Below, one piece after another: positions 8,899 through 17,995 of a DNA stretch of 64,000 bases. The translations under genes were made by a program, and so were the position numbers. The notes beneath the pieces are model-generated. The model saw only the letters and a program-made list of their open reading frames with translations, made no database searches and had not been told where the DNA came from. Each line of letters begins with the position of its first letter. Positions within the stretch are counted from its first letter, which is position 1. The DNA comes from Paenarthrobacter sp. (GTDB lineage Bacteria > Actinomycetota > Actinomycetes > Actinomycetales > Micrococcaceae). The stretch covers positions 323,053 through 387,052 of the forward strand of contig JAPSHX010000002.1 in NCBI GenBank assembly GCA_031179305.1, read 5' to 3'.

Positions 8899-9843
8899 TT
8901 AGCGCTGACGGCTCTTGGGATCAAGAGCATCGCGGACGGCGTCGCCAAGCATGATGAAGCTCAGGACGGTGATGGACAGGGCTGCTGCCGGGTAAAGCAG
9001 GATTCCCGGGGTGGTACGGATGGACGCGTTAGCCGCGGAGATGTCGTTGCCCCACGACATCACGCTGGTGGGCAATCCAACACCCAGGAACGACAACGTC
9101 GCTTCCAGGACGATGAAGACACCGAGCTCCAAGGTGGCCAGCACGATAATCGGTGCCAAGGCGTTCGGCAGCGCGTGCTTCAGCAACGCCCCAAACTTGG
9201 AGACACCCAAGGAACGGGCTGCAGTAACGAAGTCCGAGTTTCGAACCTCAATGACTGCACCTCTGGTAATACGCGCCATCTGGGGCCAAGCCAAGAGAGA
9301 TATGGTGATGACCACTGTCCAGACGCCACGGTTTTCCCTGAAGAAGGGAAGCTGAGTGACTACCAGTGCGCCAAGAATGATCGGCAGGGCAAAGAAGATG
9401 TCACCAACGCGAGCCAGGACCGCATCCAGCCACCCGCCGTAGTACCCGGCCAACGCGCCGAAGGTAACACCGATGATCACAACGCAGATCACAGAAAGGA
9501 CACCTACGGAAAGCGAAGCCTGTGTACCGTGGATGACCCTGGAATAGACATCGCAGCCCTGCAAAGTGAAACCAAGTGGATGACCCGCCGTGGGCGCTCC
9601 CTCCGAATTAGCCAACTGGCAATCATTGTTGGGGGCAACGCTGGTAAAGAGGCCAGGGAACAAAGCGATGGTGGTCAGGAGCAGGATGAGAAAAGCGGAA
9701 ACAATGAACATCGGGCGACGACGCAGCTTGCGCCAAGCATCGGCCCATAGGCTCACAGGGGCTTGATCAGTCTTGACGGAATCAGTGGCCTGCAGCGGGG
9801 TCTCGTCGACCGGGGCCACGAAGTGTTCGGAGTTACTGGTCAT
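8899..9843 (-). CDS. oppC: Peptide ABC transporter permease (OppC/DppC)
   Basis: A 314-residue inner-membrane subunit with one N-terminal helix after a cytoplasmic stretch, then five more helices and the EAA-type loop near SFLGVGLPTSVMSWG. It forms the translocation pore with OppB. ATG 9843 has GAGGA at suitable spacing and overlaps the oppB stop by 11 bp, suggesting translational coupling. The longer frame up to 9933 lies inside oppB. Family assignment is firm; the transported peptide class is not readable. Confidence 0.93.
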   Translation of the reverse strand: MTSNSEHFVAPVDETPLQATDSVKTDQAPVSLWADAWRKLRRRPMFIVSAFLILLLTTIALFPGLFTSVAPNNDCQLANSEGAPTAGHPLGFTLQGCDVYSRVIHGTQASLSVGVLSVICVVIIGVTFGALAGYYGGWLDAVLARVGDIFFALPIILGALVVTQLPFFRENRGVWTVVITISLLAWPQMARITRGAVIEVRNSDFVTAARSLGVSKFGALLKHALPNALAPIIVLATLELGVFIVLEATLSFLGVGLPTSVMSWGNDISAANASIRTTPGILLYPAAALSITVLSFIMLGDAVRDALDPKSRQR

Positions 9844-10762
9844 AGCGGATCCTCGGGTCAAGCCAGGCGTACAGGAGGTCAACCAGAAGGTTGGTGATGA
9901 CGAAAACCAGAACCAGGACGCTGACGATCGCAACGATGGTGGGACCCTCGCTGCGTTGTATGGCCTGGAAGAGTTTATTACCTACACCCGGGATGTTGAA
10001 TATGCCCTCGGTGACGATCGCGCCACCCATAAGCCCGCCAAGGTTGGCGCCGAGGTAGGTAACCACCGGAATCAACGAGTTCCTCAGAATGTGGGCCATG
10101 ATGACCCGGGGACGCGAAAGCCCTTTGGCCGTTGCCGTGCGGACATAGTCGGCGTTCATGTTCTCGCTGACGGTTGCACGGGTTAGACGAAGGACATAGG
10201 CGAACGAAACCAGGCCAAGGACGAAGGCCGGCAGAAGCAAGTTGCCCCAGTCTGCGTTGGCACCCACCGTGGGTTTGGCCCAGCCTAACTGGACACCGAA
10301 CACCAACTGGAAGACGAAGCCCAGCACGAATGTGGGTACGGCGATGACTACGAGCGAGACGATCAGAACCGTGGAATCAAACAGCTTGCCCCTGCGAAGA
10401 CCGGCGAAGACACCAAAGGCAATACCAAAGACAGCTTGAATAATGAGTGCCTCAATGGCAAGCATCGCAGTCACGGGGAATGCCCGTGCCAAGGAGTCTG
10501 CGATGGGCTGCTGGGTGAAGTCGACACCGAGGTTGAAGGTGAAGATGTTCTTCAGGAAGATACCGTACTGAACCCAGAACGGCTGATCCAGGTTGTACTG
10601 CGCGCGAAGTGTGTCAATAACGCTCTGCGGTGGCTGCCGTTCCCCGAAAAGGGCGGCGATTGGATCGCCAGGGAGGGCGAAGACCATGTAATACACAAGG
10701 AGTGTGGTCCCAAGGAAGACGGGGATCACCTGAAGGAGCCTTCGCAAAATGTAGCGAACCAC
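9833..10762 (-). CDS. oppB: Peptide ABC transporter permease (OppB/DppB)
   Basis: A 309-residue six-helix permease beginning with the family signature MVRYILRRLLQVIPVFLG and containing FALPGDP and the EAA loop near GLSRPRVIMAHILRNSLIPV. The start is a GTG at 10762 behind GAGAGGGG. It is separated from oppA by 121 bp containing a hairpin, while its 3' end overlaps oppC. It pairs with OppC in the membrane. Confidence 0.93.
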   Translation of the reverse strand: MVRYILRRLLQVIPVFLGTTLLVYYMVFALPGDPIAALFGERQPPQSVIDTLRAQYNLDQPFWVQYGIFLKNIFTFNLGVDFTQQPIADSLARAFPVTAMLAIEALIIQAVFGIAFGVFAGLRRGKLFDSTVLIVSLVVIAVPTFVLGFVFQLVFGVQLGWAKPTVGANADWGNLLLPAFVLGLVSFAYVLRLTRATVSENMNADYVRTATAKGLSRPRVIMAHILRNSLIPVVTYLGANLGGLMGGAIVTEGIFNIPGVGNKLFQAIQRSEGPTIVAIVSVLVLVFVITNLLVDLLYAWLDPRIRYDQ

Positions 10763-10826
10763 GGGTCACCCCTCTCCGTTGGTCGGGCGTTGCTGTGTCA
10801 TTTGTGCCTTCCTGCCGGGCAAGCAA

Positions 10827-10854
10827 GGGGGCCCGGCGCATTGGCCGGACCCCC
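10827..10854 (-). terminator. Intra-operon hairpin between oppA and oppB
   Basis: A 10-bp GC-rich stem (10827-10836 with 10845-10854; the single imperfect pair is a G-U wobble in the minus-strand RNA) with an 8-base loop and no T run. Placed just after the binding-protein gene, it probably stabilises or partly terminates the oppA transcript so that the binding protein is made in excess. Confidence 0.65.
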
Positions 10855-10883
10855 TGCCGCATGGCAAGTTCAGATCCTGAGGA

Positions 10884-12566
10884 CTACTTGGCCTCGATGT
10901 TGTAGTAGAGGATTCCGCCATTCCAGCCGGTGTCAGCTGAGACGACGTTGTTGCTCCACACGATCGGACGGTTCAAGTACCACAGGGGAAGGCCTGGGAG
11001 ATCCTCGAACAGGATTTCCTGTGCCTGGTTGAACTTGGCGTTAGCCTCTTCCGGAGTCTTGGATCCAAGACCTTCCTTGAGCAGCTTGTCGAACTCCGGG
11101 TTGGAGTACTTCTCGTAGTTGGACGAGGCGTTGGTTCCCCAAACCGGTCCAAGGAAGTTGTAGAGGGACGGGTAGTCGCCCTGCCAGCCGGCACGCGTCA
11201 GGCCGGGAATGGACTGCGACTTGCGCAGGTCCAGAACTTCAGCAAACTTGGCGAAAGGCTGGATTTCCGACTCGATGCCGAGGTTGTTCTTGAAACCGTT
11301 GGCAACGGCGTCGATCCATTCCTTGTTTCCACCGTCAGTGTTGGAAGCAATCTGGAGCGGCTTTGAGGCGTCGTACGGCTGAAGCTTCTCGGCTTCTGCC
11401 CAGAGTTCCTTTGCCTTGGTCGCATCGAACTTCAAGACATCGTTGCCCGGGATGGAATCGGTGTACCCATCCAGCACAGGCGCGGTGAATTCGGTTGCCG
11501 GAGTGCGGGTTCCGTTGAAGATTACCTTGGTGATCTCGTCGCGGTTGATGGCGTGGGACAGTGCCTGACGGCGCAGCTTGCCGGCTTCACCCTGGAAGTT
11601 CGGGTTGTAGCCCGGGATGTTCAGAGTGGAGTTGTTGGCAACGGGCTTCGTGGAGTTACGGTCCTGGAAGTCTGTGGTGTAGGTCTTCAGCGCATTGGAC
11701 GGCAGAACGTCCGTGACGTCAAGGTTGTCGCCCTGAAGATCCGTGTATGCCGGGCCCGGATCCGTGTAGAACTTGAAGGTCACGCCACCGTTCTTGGCAG
11801 CACGCGGCCCGCTGTAGTCAGCGTTCTTGACGAGGGAAATCTGCTGGTCATGGACCCAGGCGCCTTCCTTCTCGAACTTGTACGGACCGTTGCCTACGGG
11901 GTTCTCGCCGAACTTCTTCGGGTCCGCAAGGGCCTCGGAAGGAAGCGGGTAGAAGGCGGAGTATCCCAGGCGAAGCGACCAGTCAGCCTCGGGCTGGACC
12001 AGCTTGACCGTGATGGTCTGGTCATCTGTTGCGGCAAGGCCTGACATCGTCTGAGCGGTCGGAGCCGGAGTGGACGTCTTCTTGCCATCAGCGGCCGTGG
12101 TTTCATTGACGGCGCTGACATCGGCATAGCCTTCGATGGAATCGAAGAAGTAGCCGTTGTTCTGGAGGTTGGTGCTCAGGGCAGCGAAGTTCCAGGAGTC
12201 AACGAACGTTTTGGCCGTGATGGCCTCGCCGTTGGTGAACTTGGCGCCTGACTTGACCTTGATGGTCCAGTTCTGGGAGTCCTCGGTTTCGATGGACTCC
12301 GCCAGTGCGTTGACGGGCTTGCCGCTGGCGTCGTAAGCACGAAGGCCTTCGAACAGCAACTCGACTACGCGGCCGCCATACACCTCGTTGGTGTTGGCGG
12401 GGAGCAGCGGGTTTTGCGGTTCGTTGCTGTATGCGGAAATGACCTTGTTCGGGTCAGTTGCGGCCGAGTTGTTTGTATCGCTGCCGCCACCGCCCCCGCA
12501 ACCGGTCGCTGCGAGGGCGATGATCGCCGCTACGCCTAGAGCTTTGGAAGTGCGCGAGAAACGCAT
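10884..12566 (-). CDS. oppA: Peptide ABC transporter substrate-binding lipoprotein
   Basis: A 560-residue extracytoplasmic receptor of solute-binding family 5. The signal peptide ends in lipobox LAATGC (Cys23), followed by a Gly-rich spacer and an SBP_5 body with the motifs VVELLFEGL, FTNGEAITAKTFVDSWNFA and the C-terminal PLWYLNRPIVW. ATG 12566 is chosen over the frame-open 12677 because AGGAGG lies immediately upstream and the signal peptide begins there. First gene of the opp operon. Peptide binding is inferred from family and neighbours. Confidence 0.92.
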   Translation of the reverse strand: MRFSRTSKALGVAAIIALAATGCGGGGGSDTNNSAATDPNKVISAYSNEPQNPLLPANTNEVYGGRVVELLFEGLRAYDASGKPVNALAESIETEDSQNWTIKVKSGAKFTNGEAITAKTFVDSWNFAALSTNLQNNGYFFDSIEGYADVSAVNETTAADGKKTSTPAPTAQTMSGLAATDDQTITVKLVQPEADWSLRLGYSAFYPLPSEALADPKKFGENPVGNGPYKFEKEGAWVHDQQISLVKNADYSGPRAAKNGGVTFKFYTDPGPAYTDLQGDNLDVTDVLPSNALKTYTTDFQDRNSTKPVANNSTLNIPGYNPNFQGEAGKLRRQALSHAINRDEITKVIFNGTRTPATEFTAPVLDGYTDSIPGNDVLKFDATKAKELWAEAEKLQPYDASKPLQIASNTDGGNKEWIDAVANGFKNNLGIESEIQPFAKFAEVLDLRKSQSIPGLTRAGWQGDYPSLYNFLGPVWGTNASSNYEKYSNPEFDKLLKEGLGSKTPEEANAKFNQAQEILFEDLPGLPLWYLNRPIVWSNNVVSADTGWNGGILYYNIEAK

Positions 12567-12672
12567 TCCGCCTCCTATGTGTCGTGGAGTTGAGCAGGGA
12601 AAATTCGTGATCTCCCCCAGGCAAAGGCACAGTTTCCTACTGTGACGTTGCCTACATGTGTGTGTAAGCCTA

Positions 12673-12696
12673 CCCACATTGTGTCCAGATGTTGGG
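12673..12696 (-). promoter_or_regulatory. Candidate operator dyad upstream of oppA
   Basis: Imperfect dyad CCCACAT (12673-12679) facing ATGTTGGG (12689-12696), about 107 bp upstream of the oppA ATG, in an AT-richer patch. The position suits a regulator-binding site for the opp operon. No convincing -35/-10 pair could be assigned. Confidence 0.3.
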
Positions 12697-12821
12697 ACAA
12701 GCTGGCCAAACTGTAACCGTTCCGCAACCTCCAGATGCCTATACCGGCGCGGATTTCAAGTCAAACGCTACTCGGTGGTAATATTCGCTGTCTGACAGCA
12801 GGACAGGACCGATTTGGGCAC

Positions 12822-12855
12822 AAAAAGGGGCCCCGGTTCTGTTGAACCTGGGCCC
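12822..12855 (-). terminator. Minus-strand terminator facing the oppA leader
   Basis: An 11-bp stem with one mismatch (12828-12839 with 12844-12855) and TGTT loop, followed on the minus strand by T5 (12822-12826). It would stop transcripts entering from the toxin-antitoxin side before they reach oppA. Confidence 0.7.
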
Positions 12856-13359
12856 TTCGAAATTTGTGTGCTCTACACGTAGAAGCGGTACGCACCGGAC
12901 ATATCAGTGGGCTGCTGCGGCCGCCGCAATCATGGATTTCTAGGACTCTTCGGCGTTGGCTGATCCTCTCCAAATCGCTATCCCTGCGGACCCCCGGCGG
13001 ACTCCATGCGGGCTAACCTCTGGCCGGAGCGCGTTTGGCTCGGTCCCTACGTCCGGTCTACTGGGTGGCTGTGCAGGTGTTGCGGTTCATAGCCTCGTCA
13101 TCTCTGACTCAAGCTTCAGCTTCCCCGCCGATGTTAGGTCCGACTACTCGTAGGCTTCAAGACTGCCCGAAGCTTTCGGGCTGCAACGGCAGCAATGGAG
13201 CGGAGGTAATAGTCACCTAAAGGACCAATATGAGCGGCTCCTGTTCTCTCCGGGTCGCTCATATCGTGGGGAGGCTTTATTCAACCTGCGCGGTCAAGCT
13301 TCGCTAGGAAACTCAAAATGCCGACTTCGCCAACCCTCCGGGAATCTGCTACGCGGGCC
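12856..13359. other. Gene-free stretch between oppA and the toxin gene
   Basis: About 500 bp with no convincing gene. Reading frames of 60-73 codons exist, but they lack ribosome binding sites and family-like sequence. Composition is less GC-rich than the flanks. A minus-strand frame ending GAYRFYV before a TAG at 12878-12880 extends only 18 codons and might be the tail of a lost gene. The inverted repeat at 13228-13264 is the only clear structure. Confidence 0.5.
13228..13264. repeat. 9-bp inverted repeat downstream of the toxin gene
   Basis: ATATGAGCG (13228-13236) and CGCTCATAT (13256-13264) form a perfect stem around a 19-base spacer, 95 bp beyond the toxin stop. It may be a terminator or mRNA-stabilising hairpin of the toxin-antitoxin transcript; there is no T run. 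Confidence 0.5.
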
Positions 13360-13737
13360 TCAGTAGGCGCCTAGGTAGCCCAAGTAATTCGCCATTATTT
13401 GATCAACAAGCTTCGCGTCGAGCTGGCCTATCCTCTCACCAATGAAGTGCTTGTCCATCGGTTGGACAAGGCAGACACGTGCCCAGCCCTTGGAAGGCAG
13501 TCCTCCTGTATTTGCAGGAATCCTAATGTCGTACTCGCTGTTCTGTGCCCCAGATGACACCGGACATACGGTTACTACCGGCCAATGCCCATCGTCGTTC
13601 TTGTGGTCCCCTGTAAGAACGATGACGGGGCGTCGAGAATGGGACGTTCGGTGGTTTTCCGGTGGTAGTGCAACTTGCTCGTCGGGAACCCAGTAAACGT
13701 AACCGCGACGAATAGGCGTTGGGAATGCTGCTGTCAA
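13360..13737 (-). CDS. PemK/MazF-like toxin
   Basis: A 125-residue protein with the features of the PemK/MazF fold: an N-terminal RRGYVYWV strand, RRPVIVLTGD, the VCPVSSG strand and a C-terminal VCLVQPMDKHFIGERIGQL segment. Family members are usually mRNA interferases. The start is a TTG at 13737 overlapping the TGA of the upstream antitoxin by 3 bp, a coupled arrangement typical of toxin-antitoxin pairs. It lies in an accessory, less GC-rich segment. That it is toxic and RNase-active is inferred from the family; the exact cut site is unknown. Confidence 0.8.
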   Translation of the reverse strand: MTAAFPTPIRRGYVYWVPDEQVALPPENHRTSHSRRPVIVLTGDHKNDDGHWPVVTVCPVSSGAQNSEYDIRIPANTGGLPSKGWARVCLVQPMDKHFIGERIGQLDAKLVDQIMANYLGYLGAY

Positions 13738-14378
13738 CGGCAGGCTTCCGCCGCTGATCTCCGAAGATGCTCCGTCCCCCGAAGCTCACGGCGCACCGTC
13801 TCGGCATCTTCCACAATCGGTTCTCTTGGGGTTGCTTTGAAGATGGATGCGTATCTCGTCAATGCGCTTTTGTAATCGTCAGTCTTTGCAACTATCCCAG
13901 GCTCGGCGAAACGTTCGAATTCAGTCCAAGAGTCGGCGATCTCATCGTTAGGCAGCACGATGTTTCTCTCACCCTCTCGGAAATGCTGCGGCCAAGGACC
14001 CACTGCATGTGTAATGTTGCGAAGCTTAGAAGCCGTGTAGCCCCCGAAGTAGTTCCAAACGCACTCCAGTGTTGCCAGGACCTCAGGACCTAGCTCGCGT
14101 GGAGCACGGGGCTCAGCTACGCGTATGGACTTGTTTCCAAAGGCGCTGTACTGACGATAAAGCGGCTGCACAACCGGCCCGTGGTCCCATGCCTGGATGG
14201 CTTCCCTTATCAACGAGCAGCCCGTTTCATGCATGAAACGACTCTGGGCGAGGTAGACAAGCTTCTGCAACTTCAGGTTACTTAGGTCCTGCTCTGGGTC
14301 CCCCTGTGCCTGAACAACGAACCACTGTGCAATCTGGGCAGCAGGTAGTTCGGCGGTTTGCTGAGATTTTTCGTGCAC
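13734..14378 (-). CDS. Panacea-domain (DUF4065/SocA-like) antitoxin
   Basis: A 214-residue protein with the Panacea core at about residues 15-110: LSNLKLQKLVYLAQ followed by AWDHGPVVQPLYRQY. This domain acts as a promiscuous antitoxin scaffold (PanA) in known toxin-antitoxin systems. A C-terminal stretch of about 80 residues is less conserved and could contact the toxin. The start is GTG 14378, preceded by GGGAGGAG at 9-10 nt; the frame is open to 14531 without a better signal. It overlaps the PemK/MazF-like toxin, so antitoxin is translated first. Pairing and role are inferred from family and layout. Confidence 0.8.
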   Translation of the reverse strand: MHEKSQQTAELPAAQIAQWFVVQAQGDPEQDLSNLKLQKLVYLAQSRFMHETGCSLIREAIQAWDHGPVVQPLYRQYSAFGNKSIRVAEPRAPRELGPEVLATLECVWNYFGGYTASKLRNITHAVGPWPQHFREGERNIVLPNDEIADSWTEFERFAEPGIVAKTDDYKSALTRYASIFKATPREPIVEDAETVRRELRGTEHLRRSAAEACR

Positions 14379-14798
14379 GTCGTTACACTCCTCCCGCGCA
14401 GTTCCTAATACCATCTTGGCACAGGAGTCCAAAAGCCTAGCGCCAAAGCTGATAACAAATCGATGCATCTTGGCATTCCCTATATACGGAATGCGCGAGC
14501 CTCTCAAGCTGAAGCGAGTCCTCACAATCAAGACAAATCCGTTCTATCCGAGCGCTGACTGGTCATTTCGTGCATTAGCCAGCAACCCATAGGCAAGTCA
14601 GCGCGGCCAGTGACTGCCGGCAACACTGCACGTAAGTGGACGAGCGTCAGTGACGCGTCAACCTCGGAACGAAAGACAAACGGTAGCGACACCCCTGAAC
14701 GTCCCAACTTATCCCTGTGGTCGTAGTTTCGTTCCTTGACTCGAAACTGGCAAGAACCTCGGACTCCGCGACCATGGCAAGCGCCGCCCAGGTCATCG
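14379..14798. other. Gene-free stretch upstream of the antitoxin, with an inverted repeat
   Basis: 420 bp without a supported gene. It contains a perfect 9-bp inverted repeat, GCGCTGACT (14552-14560) and AGTCAGCGC (14596-14604), 174 bp or more before the antitoxin start. The stretch should carry the toxin-antitoxin promoter, but no consensus hexamers stood out. Confidence 0.5.
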
Positions 14799-15311
14799 CT
14801 ACCCGATCAGATAGACCATGCCGCGCCCATCGTCAGCCAGATTCTTGGCGAAGGTTCGCGCCCGCCGAAGATAGCCAACGGCATAGTCGACCTCACGGTC
14901 CCGATCGACATGCGACGAAACCGGCAACCTCAGCCCCACTTCCCCGTCAGAGACCTCGTCCAAGTCTTGGGCGATCGCCAAAACCTCGGATGGTGTCAGG
15001 GCGCGCACCCACGGATCCCAGCCTTCGTCATGCATCGTGATGCTGCCTTCAAACATACGAAAAGCCGGTCGCGCCGTTATGCCGGCCCTCAATGGCGCAG
15101 TGAGAACCTGCAAATGCCGCCACGCTTTGTCCAGGTAAAGCATGTCGCGCTCACATACAGCTTGCTCGAAGGTAGTACGACTGATCCTGACGCCAGGTTC
15201 GAGGCCCCAGGCGTCAGCAAGCGGATCGGCCGACACCACGCTCCTTGGGTCGGAAAGCACTTGGTCAGTAACGTCGCCGTCGAATGCATATGCGTAATAT
15301 CTGATTCCCAT
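14799..15311 (-). CDS. DUF1877/YfbM-like protein
   Basis: A 170-residue soluble protein starting MGIRYYAYAFDGD. A central LYLDKAWRHLQVL motif followed by a TPSEVLAIAQDLDEVSD segment resembles the DUF1877 (YfbM) family, which has no proven function and sometimes occurs among toxin-immunity neighbourhoods. The ATG at 15311 has only a weak ribosome binding site. It lies in the same accessory segment as the toxin-antitoxin pair, but 420 bp away. The family call is by motif appearance only. Confidence 0.6.
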   Translation of the reverse strand: MGIRYYAYAFDGDVTDQVLSDPRSVVSADPLADAWGLEPGVRISRTTFEQAVCERDMLYLDKAWRHLQVLTAPLRAGITARPAFRMFEGSITMHDEGWDPWVRALTPSEVLAIAQDLDEVSDGEVGLRLPVSSHVDRDREVDYAVGYLRRARTFAKNLADDGRGMVYLIG

Positions 15312-15436
15312 TCACCAAGTGTTGCCGAGGCTCAAGCACTGCAGGACAGCCAATTTGCGCTATGTGGATAATTCACGACATGAACTTACCGGCGCTCCGC
15401 TTGAAACCAGACAAAAGTGGAGTGGGCCTGATTTCT

Positions 15437-16522
15437 CTAGACGTTGAAGCGGAACTCCACCACGTCGCCGTCGGCCATCACGTACTCTTTGCCTTCGATG
15501 CGGACCTTGCCACGGGACTTTGCCTCGGCCATGGAACCGGCGTCGATGAGGTCATCGAAGGAGACAACCTCGGCCTTGATGAAGCCGCGCTGGAAGTCAG
15601 AGTGGATCACACCGGCCGCCTGCGGTGCGGTATCGCCCTGGCGAATGGTCCAGGCGCGGGTTTCCTTGGGGCCGGCCGTGAGGTAGGTCTGCAGGCCAAG
15701 CGTGTGGAAACCAACGCGCGCCAGCTGATCAAGGCCGGACTCGCTCTGGCCGTTCATTTCCAGCATCTCGCGGGCTTCTTCCTCATCCAGCTCAACGAGG
15801 TCGGCTTCGAGCTTGGCGTCGAGGAATACGGCATCTGCGGGAGCAACCAGGGCACGCAACTCGTCCTGCTTTTCCTGGTCACCCAGGATGCCTTCATCGG
15901 CGTTGAAGACGTAGATGAAGGGCTTGGCAGTGAGAAGTCCGAGCTCCTTGAGGTGCCCCATCTCCAGCTTGTCACTCTTGATGGAGGAGAAGATGGTATC
16001 GCCGCGTTCCAGAACTGCCTGCGCTGCTTTGATTGCGGCCAGTTCGGCTGCTTCGCGCTTCTTGATCTTGACTTCTTTTTCGATACGCGGGATCGCGTTT
16101 TCGATGGTCTGAAGGTCTGCCAGGATCAGCTCGGTGTTGATGGTCTCCATGTCGGAGCGCGGATCGACCTTGCCGTCGACGTGAATCACATCGGGATCGT
16201 CAAACACACGAACGACCTGCGCAATGGCCTCTGCCTCGCGGATGTTGGCAAGGAACTTGTTGCCCAGGCCTTCGCCCTCCGAGGCACCCTTCACGATGCC
16301 GGCGATGTCCACGAAGGACACGGGAGCGGGAAGCAACTTCTGCGAACCGAAGATCTCTGCCAGCTTCGCCAGGCGGGGATCGGGCAGGTTGACCACTCCG
16401 ACGTTCGGTTCAATCGTTGCGAACGGATAGTTCGCAGCGAGCACCTGATTACGGGTCAGTGCGTTGAAAAGAGTTGATTTGCCGACGTTGGGCAGTCCGA
16501 CGATGCCAATAGTAAGAGCCAC
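15437..16522 (-). CDS. ychF: Ribosome-binding ATPase YchF
   Basis: An Obg-family protein of 361 residues that prefers ATP and binds the ribosome, affecting stress and oxidant tolerance. Motifs: [15 protein letters not shown] at the N terminus, [20 protein letters not shown] (switch II), and the C-terminal TGS domain ending [14 protein letters not shown]. The canonical N terminus (VALTIGIVG) fits GTG 16522; ATG 16528 two codons earlier is a close alternative, and the open frame to 16633 is not. It marks the return to core chromosome after the accessory segment. Confidence 0.95.
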   Translation of the reverse strand: MALTIGIVGLPNVGKSTLFNALTRNQVLAANYPFATIEPNVGVVNLPDPRLAKLAEIFGSQKLLPAPVSFVDIAGIVKGASEGEGLGNKFLANIREAEAIAQVVRVFDDPDVIHVDGKVDPRSDMETINTELILADLQTIENAIPRIEKEVKIKKREAAELAAIKAAQAVLERGDTIFSSIKSDKLEMGHLKELGLLTAKPFIYVFNADEGILGDQEKQDELRALVAPADAVFLDAKLEADLVELDEEEAREMLEMNGQSESGLDQLARVGFHTLGLQTYLTAGPKETRAWTIRQGDTAPQAAGVIHSDFQRGFIKAEVVSFDDLIDAGSMAEAKSRGKVRIEGKEYVMADGDVVEFRFNV

Positions 16523-16633
16523 GAGCATTGATTCTACCCGTTGGAACCACGTCCGCGGTTGTTCCCTCCCCCAATCCGTGCCTGCAGCTGCAGCCTCGCT
16601 AAAACTGTCGTACCCCTGTGACAGGGTTGCCAC

Positions 16634-17908
16634 ATGGATGGATTTGGATTGGTATTGGCCCTGCTCATGCTGCTGATTGGCGCTGCGGTTGGCCTCGCGG
16701 CCGGCTATGTTGTCTTCCGACGCCGGGGCGCCGGCTTGGAAGAAGACTTCGACGCCGTTTCGTCACGGCTTTCGGAGGTGACGGCACAGCTGGCAGCGGC
16801 CGATGCCGAACGCCGGCTTTTGTTTACACAGAACCGTGAGCTGAACGCAGCAAGAAATTCTGATGGCAGCGTCCTGCGTGCGCTAGCTCCCGTGGCCGAA
16901 AAGCTGACGGCGGTCCAGCAACAGGTTTCGCTCCTCGAACGGGACAGGGTGGAGCAGTACGGGCAACTCGCCCAGCAACTTCAGGATGCGCGTTCGTCCG
17001 ACGAGCAGCTCTTGCGGTCAACCCATGCTCTGGCCTCAGCGCTCCGTTCCAACAGCGCCCGCGGCCAGTGGGGCGAGGTTCAGCTCCGCAGGGTGGTGGA
17101 GGCTTCGGGAATGCTCCGGCACGTGGATTTTCATGAGCAGGTTCATTCCGGACGTAGCGACAACACCCTGCGGCCGGACCTGGTGGTCCAGCTTCCCGGG
17201 GGTAAGCAACTGGTAGTGGATGCCAAAGTACCGCTGGCTTCCTACCTTGCCGCGCAGGAACAACTCCACGGAGATGGCTCGTTTGGCGAGTCGGTGGGAC
17301 CCGCCATCGGCCATGACTCCAAGACACTGCTGGCACAGCATGCAAAGGCGCTCAAGGCCCACATCGATGCCCTGGCGGCCAAGAAGTACTGGGATATCCC
17401 GGGGAACTCCCCGGAGCTGGTGATCTGCTTCCTTCCCGCCGAGTCCATTCTGGCGTCAGCCCTCGAAGCCGATCCGGCCTTGCTTGAACATGCCTTGTCC
17501 AGGAACGTGGTTCTGGCGTCGCCCGGGACTTTGCTGGCGGTCCTCAAGTCGGTTGCCTTCACCTGGCGACAGGACGTCCTAACGGACAGCGCCCACGAGC
17601 TGTTCGAGCTCGCCAAGCAACTGTACGAGCGCATGGGCACACTTGGCGAGAACGTCGGCAAGCTGGGAAGCTCATTGAAGACATCCGTGGATCGCTACAA
17701 CGCCATGGTGGGAACGCTGGAGGCTCGGGTACTCCCGACCGCGCGCAAGCTCAACACTATGGACGATGCTGGTCTTGCCGCGCCTATGTCCGTGGAGGCT
17801 GTTCCCCGCACTCTGGCAGCCCCGGAACTGCTGGCCGTCGACACCTTCGGGCATCAGGACTCCTCCAGCGACCACGAGGACAGCGACGATCAAGAGTCAG
17901 CTGCTTAG
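16634..17908 (+). CDS. rmuC: DNA recombination protein RmuC
   Basis: A 424-residue protein with one N-terminal membrane helix (about 3-24), a Gln/Ala/Arg-rich coiled-coil region (about 35-130) and the RmuC nuclease-like domain with VVDAKVPLASYLAA and PELVICFLPAESIL. RmuC limits recombination at inverted repeats and is predicted to be a nuclease. The ATG at 16634 follows AGGG. It is divergent from ychF and converges on ispH through a strong terminator. Confidence 0.92.
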   Translation: MDGFGLVLALLMLLIGAAVGLAAGYVVFRRRGAGLEEDFDAVSSRLSEVTAQLAAADAERRLLFTQNRELNAARNSDGSVLRALAPVAEKLTAVQQQVSLLERDRVEQYGQLAQQLQDARSSDEQLLRSTHALASALRSNSARGQWGEVQLRRVVEASGMLRHVDFHEQVHSGRSDNTLRPDLVVQLPGGKQLVVDAKVPLASYLAAQEQLHGDGSFGESVGPAIGHDSKTLLAQHAKALKAHIDALAAKKYWDIPGNSPELVICFLPAESILASALEADPALLEHALSRNVVLASPGTLLAVLKSVAFTWRQDVLTDSAHELFELAKQLYERMGTLGENVGKLGSSLKTSVDRYNAMVGTLEARVLPTARKLNTMDDAGLAAPMSVEAVPRTLAAPELLAVDTFGHQDSSSDHEDSDDQESAA

Positions 17909-17930
17909 GCGTAAGTGCTCTCTTAACGAA

Positions 17931-17979
17931 CTGGCCCGCCGTGGTCGCCTTCCTTGGGATGGCGACCACGGCGGGCCAG
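17931..17979. terminator. Bidirectional terminator between rmuC and ispH
   Basis: A perfect 19-bp stem (17931-17949 with 17961-17979) with an 11-base loop between converging genes. The stem is GC-rich throughout and there is no long T run. Confidence 0.85.
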
Positions 17980-17995
17980 TCTGTAGGAGTCAGGG

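Noticed and set aside
13035..13220. A small plus-strand frame in the gap after oppA
   Set aside because: No ribosome site, no recognisable sequence and no conserved context; left as gene-free.
15362..16477. A 371-codon plus-strand frame opposite ychF
   Set aside because: Shadow of a well-conserved GTPase; no start signal and composition consistent with antisense of coding sequence.
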